NCBI GenBank assembly: GCA_022497155.1
Contig: MU385713.1
Coordinates: 744,001 to 808,000, forward strand
Reading direction: 5' to 3'
Source: Whalleya microplaca
Lineage: Eukaryota > Ascomycota > Sordariomycetes > Xylariales > Xylariaceae
DNA: 64,000 nucleotides
The position numbers and the translations under genes are program-made. The notes under the pieces are model-generated. The model searched no databases, was not told where the DNA came from, and was given only the letters and a program-made list of their open reading frames with translations. Below are positions 60,019 through 64,000 of the stretch, piece after piece. The stretch's first letter is position 1. Every line of letters starts with the position of its first letter.

Positions 60019-61161
60019 TCATTTGACACTGATAACGCTGATGGTGACCTTGTTCGATGTACTAGGAGGCAAATGACCCCCACCTGCGATCAAGACGAAA
60101 TTTGGATCTTCCTGGAATACATGCAGTGATCTAGTGTATGAGACACCCTCTGGCGTAGATACGCTCTCCCATGCATCCTCAGCACCTAGCGCTTTGTTGA
60201 TAAAGACCTGGGAGCAACATCCCGAGGACACAATGATCGTTCCGTTCTCGCCTCCAGCAGAGGTCCATACTAGGTACGGAGAGCCGTTTGGAACGGTTCC
60301 GTCAGAAGCAACTATTGGGTGATGTGTTGCACTACTGAAGTCCTCGGGATCGCTGGAAAGACGGTAGTAGACCGGGAATGAATAGCTTGAACTCTTCGGG
60401 TTTGGACCACCGCCGTATTCGTAAGCATAGATGTATTGGCCGTTCGGAAGTAACGCCACCGTTGGCATTCCAGGGCGATCGGTGTAAGTGGGATAAGCAA
60501 CGTCGTCGACCACCGGGCCCCAGTTTTTCAAGTCCGTCGTTGTTTGATGCACAAGCTTCTGACCGTGCGTCGCGTTATCCCGTTGATCCGAGTAGTAGTA
60601 TATGAGCTTTCCTTTGTGAAGCAACAGAAACGGCTCCCATACAGGCGTCAAGCCGTTGTTCGGGAGTGCCTTGCCTCCAGCAGCAACATGGCTGAGGAAT
60701 TCCCACGTCACTCCACTGTCGGTGGACGCATAGAGGTCAAGCTGAGTGCTCGATAGATCGGTTGGGATTGACGAGCCGGCTAGTAGCACGGTGCCTGCTT
60801 TGAGCCCAGCAAAGGCTTCCGGCAAGACATAGAGGAATGGCTGGTACCGTAGGCCGTACCCATACCCCTGGTCTGTGACATTGGAGATACCTGTCCAGGT
60901 GTTGCCTTGGTCGCTGGATCGATAAATAGGGAAGTAGACTGGAGGGGGTTCGGGGCTGTAATTTTCCCAGGTTGCGAGTATGTCATTGTTGGGAAGCTGG
61001 GCTGTTCGTGCGTACAATACACGTGGATCGTTATAGTTGCTTTGCGGAGTGTATACAACTACTTGAGATAACTCCCGTATGCTACCCGCTTGTGATCTTC
61101 CAGACACAGAAAACAAGGCCACGGCGGCCAAACTGGCCAACGACCATATCCGAGACGACAT
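60019..61161 (-). CDS. Secreted GH93 exo-arabinanase-like glycosidase
   Basis: GH93 enzymes release arabinobiose from the ends of linear alpha-1,5-arabinan, a pectin side chain, using a six-bladed propeller. The gene is intronless. From the ATG at 61161 it encodes 380 residues with a clear signal peptide (MSSRIWSLASLAAVALFSVS, cleavage near 25). Asp-box repeats are present (SSDQGNTW near 82-89, STDSGVTW near 146-153). Two glutamates, Glu176 in VWEPF and Glu248 in AYEYGG, lie 72 residues apart, the same spacing as the catalytic pair I recall in Fusarium Arb93A (170 and 242). Another in-frame ATG at 61218 adds 19 residues before the signal peptide, but it sits only about 20 bases from a TATA box and would probably be outside the mRNA. 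Linear-arabinan activity is inferred from family. Confidence 0.88.
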   Translation of the reverse strand: MSSRIWSLASLAAVALFSVSGRSQAGSIRELSQVVVYTPQSNYNDPRVLYARTAQLPNNDILATWENYSPEPPPVYFPIYRSSDQGNTWTGISNVTDQGYGYGLRYQPFLYVLPEAFAGLKAGTVLLAGSSIPTDLSSTQLDLYASTDSGVTWEFLSHVAAGGKALPNNGLTPVWEPFLLLHKGKLIYYYSDQRDNATHGQKLVHQTTTDLKNWGPVVDDVAYPTYTDRPGMPTVALLPNGQYIYAYEYGGGPNPKSSSYSFPVYYRLSSDPEDFSSATHHPIVASDGTVPNGSPYLVWTSAGGENGTIIVSSGCCSQVFINKALGAEDAWESVSTPEGVSYTRSLHVFQEDPNFVLIAGGGHLPPSTSNKVTISVISVK

Positions 61162-61236
61162 CTTTTTGGATTTTGACCATGTGCAGAAGAGCGATCTGCC
61201 TAGATTGTGGAATGACATCTGCTTCAGCTGACAAGC

Positions 61237-61245
61237 TCATATATA
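61237..61245 (-). promoter_or_regulatory. TATA box candidate of the GH93 gene
   Basis: The minus strand reads GCTATATATGAG here, about 80 bases upstream of the ATG at 61161 and about 20 bases from the ATG at 61218. With initiation some 30 bases downstream of a TATA box the mRNA would start after 61218, which favours the ATG at 61161. Confidence 0.5.
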
Positions 61246-63000
61246 GCCGGCTCTGGGTCCGCTCGGACGGGTCACGGTTCCACTTACTTCGTATAATCAA
61301 AGACTCGCTATGCTCTTCGCCGACATCTCCACAAAGCCAAGGTCCTGTCAGGTACCCCAGATTTAGTCGAGCCAATTACCGACAACCTCTTCCTGACATA
61401 TCCGGATTTAGTCTACGGTAATCACGCGGTCGCAAAAGCTAAGCGTTCGCTAATTCATGGAAATGATTCTAGGCTCAATAGTAGATAGAATGTATCACGC
61501 GATCTAATTCGTAGGGATAGAACTTTGGAGTAGTTCCTTGCCTTCCTCCTCACTCTCTCCGCACACGTCATTATGGGTGGGCTTTGTCTCCAATAGCCAT
61601 TCTGAACGTATGACTACTCGAGCAGACCACGGTATTGGTGATTGATGCTAACTAGCTGTAGTTAGAAGTGCGGGTATCGACCCAAGCAACTACATATACG
61701 AAGTAACTAGATACACATGTATCGCCGTGAGCTGTAAGGCACGAGCCCTCGGTTTCAAGGGCTAAAAAAAGAAACACGAAATCCATAGTGTAATGGTAAA
61801 CTTAAACTCGTGATTTCTACCCTGGAAATAAATTAACCCGTTTTCACTTGAAATCCTCTATAGAGTGGTTGATAAAAATATTGTACTGTTGGGTTTACCT
61901 CAGTATTGAGCGAGCCAGCTCTAGACTGATCTTTAGTTGGACTGCGGATACTCATTCTCAACCTTACATATGTAGGGTGCACTGGAGTCTACAAGCTGAA
62001 AGCCGCGACTATAACATCCGATCAGCTTTCTCTTTATGTATTAAGTAATGTGCCGTAGATCCTCCTAGTTCGCCGAACACGTTCACGAATCATCGAGAGC
62101 TTGGTAGGACTTGTCAGGTAATCTCCTTTTCTTAGAACCTACGGCCTAGGGCTGATTTCAAAGCTAGAGCTTGCCAGCCTCACCCGAAGTCGCTGGACAA
62201 CGTGAATTGGTTCTCAAAAACTGGTAAAGATGATCTTATCAGGGCCCCAAATTGCGTACTGGGAATACTGCAATACTGAGTCTAGAAAGAGTTGCATCAC
62301 ACTGTAGGCCACATCGACTCGATATCTAATTAAGACTCCGTTCAATTCTAGAGAAAATTTCAACCTATGATAGGTAGAGCTTATTAAACTTATAATAGTG
62401 ATATTTATATCAAGAGGAAGTTGGGCGAACGAGAGCAGTAACGATCTAAGAAACTATACCTTAGTGGTCAAGGTTTGCCTACTTCTGGTGTTGCATTCAG
62501 AGCCAGCAGGGGAGGATGGCATGGCTACTACTAAGCATAAGGAGTTTTGAATGAAATGCACCTCACAGGACTTGTAGGAGCTTCTGTTGATGATCAGAGC
62601 ATTTCGTTGCCCTAATTCTAACAAGACTACATATGCTGGTGTAACAAGGGCTCTAGTGAGGACTTGGAATAGCTTCAATTTCAACTAATATTTCTCTGTG
62701 GCCTCCAGATGCTTGCTGGCCTCCTAATTCTCATGGGAGGAAACAGGCCCTTACATAAACCAATTTCGGTAGTCGTATTTCTTTCACTTGCCGAAGTAGC
62801 CGCTGTCAGGTTCCCTTACCTTTTGTTAGTTCTTCATACATTCCTCAAGTAGCAACTAACAGCCAACATCATTCAATATCTTGACAGCTTGCATATAACA
62901 GGTCTTGGCTTCATGCCCGTTTGACAGTTAGTTCATGTGTTTCATCTCTTGGTTGTTTTCCTGTCACGTTTGAGGGCAGGTCAAAAATACTGATATTTTC

Positions 63001-63009
63001 TATATAAAG
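63001..63009 (+). promoter_or_regulatory. TATA box candidate of the SnoaL-like gene
   Basis: TATATAAAG lies about 205 bases upstream of the ATG at 63213; the distance implies a leader of roughly 170 bases. Confidence 0.35.
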
Positions 63010-63212
63010 ATAAGTATTATTCGGCGAAGAAGACTAAATTGATGAATCTTATACACGTATAGATTGTTTGAAGTTGCGTTATTATTCTGTAAGATATCAT
63101 TTACCCTAGCGGAGCTCCGAACTGCGGCCATCAAATACAACCCTATTTCTGGCCCCCGTAAGCCCCGAATCGTTGGAACATCCTCACACAACACAGCACG
63201 GTCAAGGTAAAA

Positions 63213-63824
63213 ATGGCGCCTCAGAATCCGTTCGATTACTTCGCGATCCGCAATGCGATCTCGCGCTATTGCATCGCGATTGACAACAAGGACTTCGACC
63301 TCCTCAAGCAGGTCTTCACGGCCGACGTCGACGGTATCTACCCGTTCGGGGAGCCGATGAAGGGCGTGCAAGTCGTCGCAGATGCCATCAAGGGGCGGTA
63401 AGTTCACCTCAGATCAGATAGGTTCCACTAGAATGAGTACACGTTGCTCTTGGCTTCTTAATTCGAGATCCTACCCCTATATATCGCAATACCATAGGGA
63501 AACCACAGGTGAATGGGTCGAGCTTACGAAGTGATCAATAGGCTGGCCCCGGTCACCACGCAGCATGCGCTCACGACGCAGATAATTACGGTTGCGGTGG
63601 ACGGCAAGAGCGCCACTGCGTCGACGTACTTCACGGGCTTCCACTTCGGGAAGGGGAAGTGGGAGGGGAAGGAACTCACGGCCTGGGGGAAGTATCTAGA
63701 TACCCTTGTGCTTGCTGATGGCGATGCGGAGATTCCAGGTGCCAGTGGACGGTGGCTGATCTCCAGAAGGGAGGTCCTGTTCACGAAGCGGCTCGGCGAG
63801 GATGCGGTCATGAGCGGGAAGTAG
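63213..63824 (+). CDS. SnoaL-like (NTF2-fold) protein
   Basis: SnoaL-like proteins are small alpha+beta barrels that act as cyclases, isomerases, dehydratases or binding proteins; the activity here is unknown. Exons 63213-63397 and 63542-63824 give 155 residues, the usual single-domain length. The N-terminal helix block FDYFAIRNAISRYCIAIDNKDFD and VFTADVDGIYPFG is typical of the family, as is LAPVTTQHALTTQ at the start of exon 2. The join CG|GTAAGT to AATAG|G is the only acceptor among those tested that keeps the frame open, although the 144-nt intron is long for this window. The ATG context (AAAATGG) is good. No signal peptide is present. Confidence 0.85.
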
Positions 63825-64000
63825 ATACTGCACCTGAGGCTTCTAGGTACGATATTGTTAGTACGAAGGTTCTTGAGAGAATTACACGTCCATATTCCTG
63901 GTATCATTTATCCTATTCTACAGGCAGTAACTTCTATGTTTATTGTATAAGTAGTGCTGCTTGCTTCACCCCTAACTCCTTGGATGCTTGCTACAGACAT

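Larger units (their letters stand above)
61162..63212. other. Intergenic between GH93 and SnoaL-like genes
   Basis: The first 150 bases are the GH93 promoter. A tRNA-like A-box segment at 61786-61796 is described in the findings. A TATATAAAG at 63001-63009 may be the promoter of the next gene. No protein gene is recognised. Confidence 0.5.

Overview
This is a nuclear chromosome window from a filamentous ascomycete fungus (Pezizomycotina). Evidence: genes on both strands separated by long gaps; short introns, mostly 45-110 nt with a few of 144-167 nt, with fungal-type GTRNGT donors and CTRAY-like branch sites; and fungus-restricted families (CFEM, ccg-9 trehalose synthase, GH93, CYP52-like P450). 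The family mix leans towards Sordariomycetes; that is inference. I see no bacterial-style operon, CRISPR array, rRNA or intact tRNA.

Layout. 1-2.8 kb: nothing recognisable. 2.8-7.8 kb: two minus-strand stress genes, a flavohaemoglobin (NO detoxification) and a nine-exon ccg-9-type trehalose synthase. 9.6-14.1 kb: two plus-strand cell-surface genes, a secreted CFEM protein and a membrane-anchored fucose-type lectin whose first coding exon is only 18 nt. 15.8-17.1 kb: a DUF3429/TMEM69-like mitochondrial membrane protein, transcribed divergently from VPS13 (18.6-28.3 kb, about 3,200 residues, one 46-nt intron), which supplies bridge-type lipid transfer at organelle contacts. A GC-rich CYP52-like P450 converges on VPS13 (28.8-30.5 kb). 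30.5-38.4 kb is a gene desert holding an 11-bp tandem array with a CCAAT core and a 12-bp inverted repeat pair. 38.4-38.9 kb: a small gene whose second exon encodes a strongly histidine-rich tail.

41.6-45.7 kb: an amidase-signature enzyme converging on a putative type II membrane glycosyltransferase with a DxD motif. 45.7-51.1 kb is a second desert with scattered protein-like fragments on the minus strand. 51.1-56.2 kb: a small conserved unknown gene, a SET-domain lysine methyltransferase and a six-exon FAD monooxygenase. 58.2-61.2 kb: a membrane-anchored PAF-acetylhydrolase-like esterase converging on a secreted GH93 exo-arabinanase-like enzyme. 63.2-63.8 kb: a SnoaL-like protein.

The genes do not form an obvious biosynthetic cluster. 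The themes are stress (NO, trehalose), cell surface and secretion (CFEM, lectin, GH93), lipid handling (VPS13, P450, PAF-AH) and small-molecule modification (amidase, FAD monooxygenase, SnoaL). All exon joins were made by eye from splice sites and reading-frame continuity. Family names come from motifs and memory of the families; no search was run.
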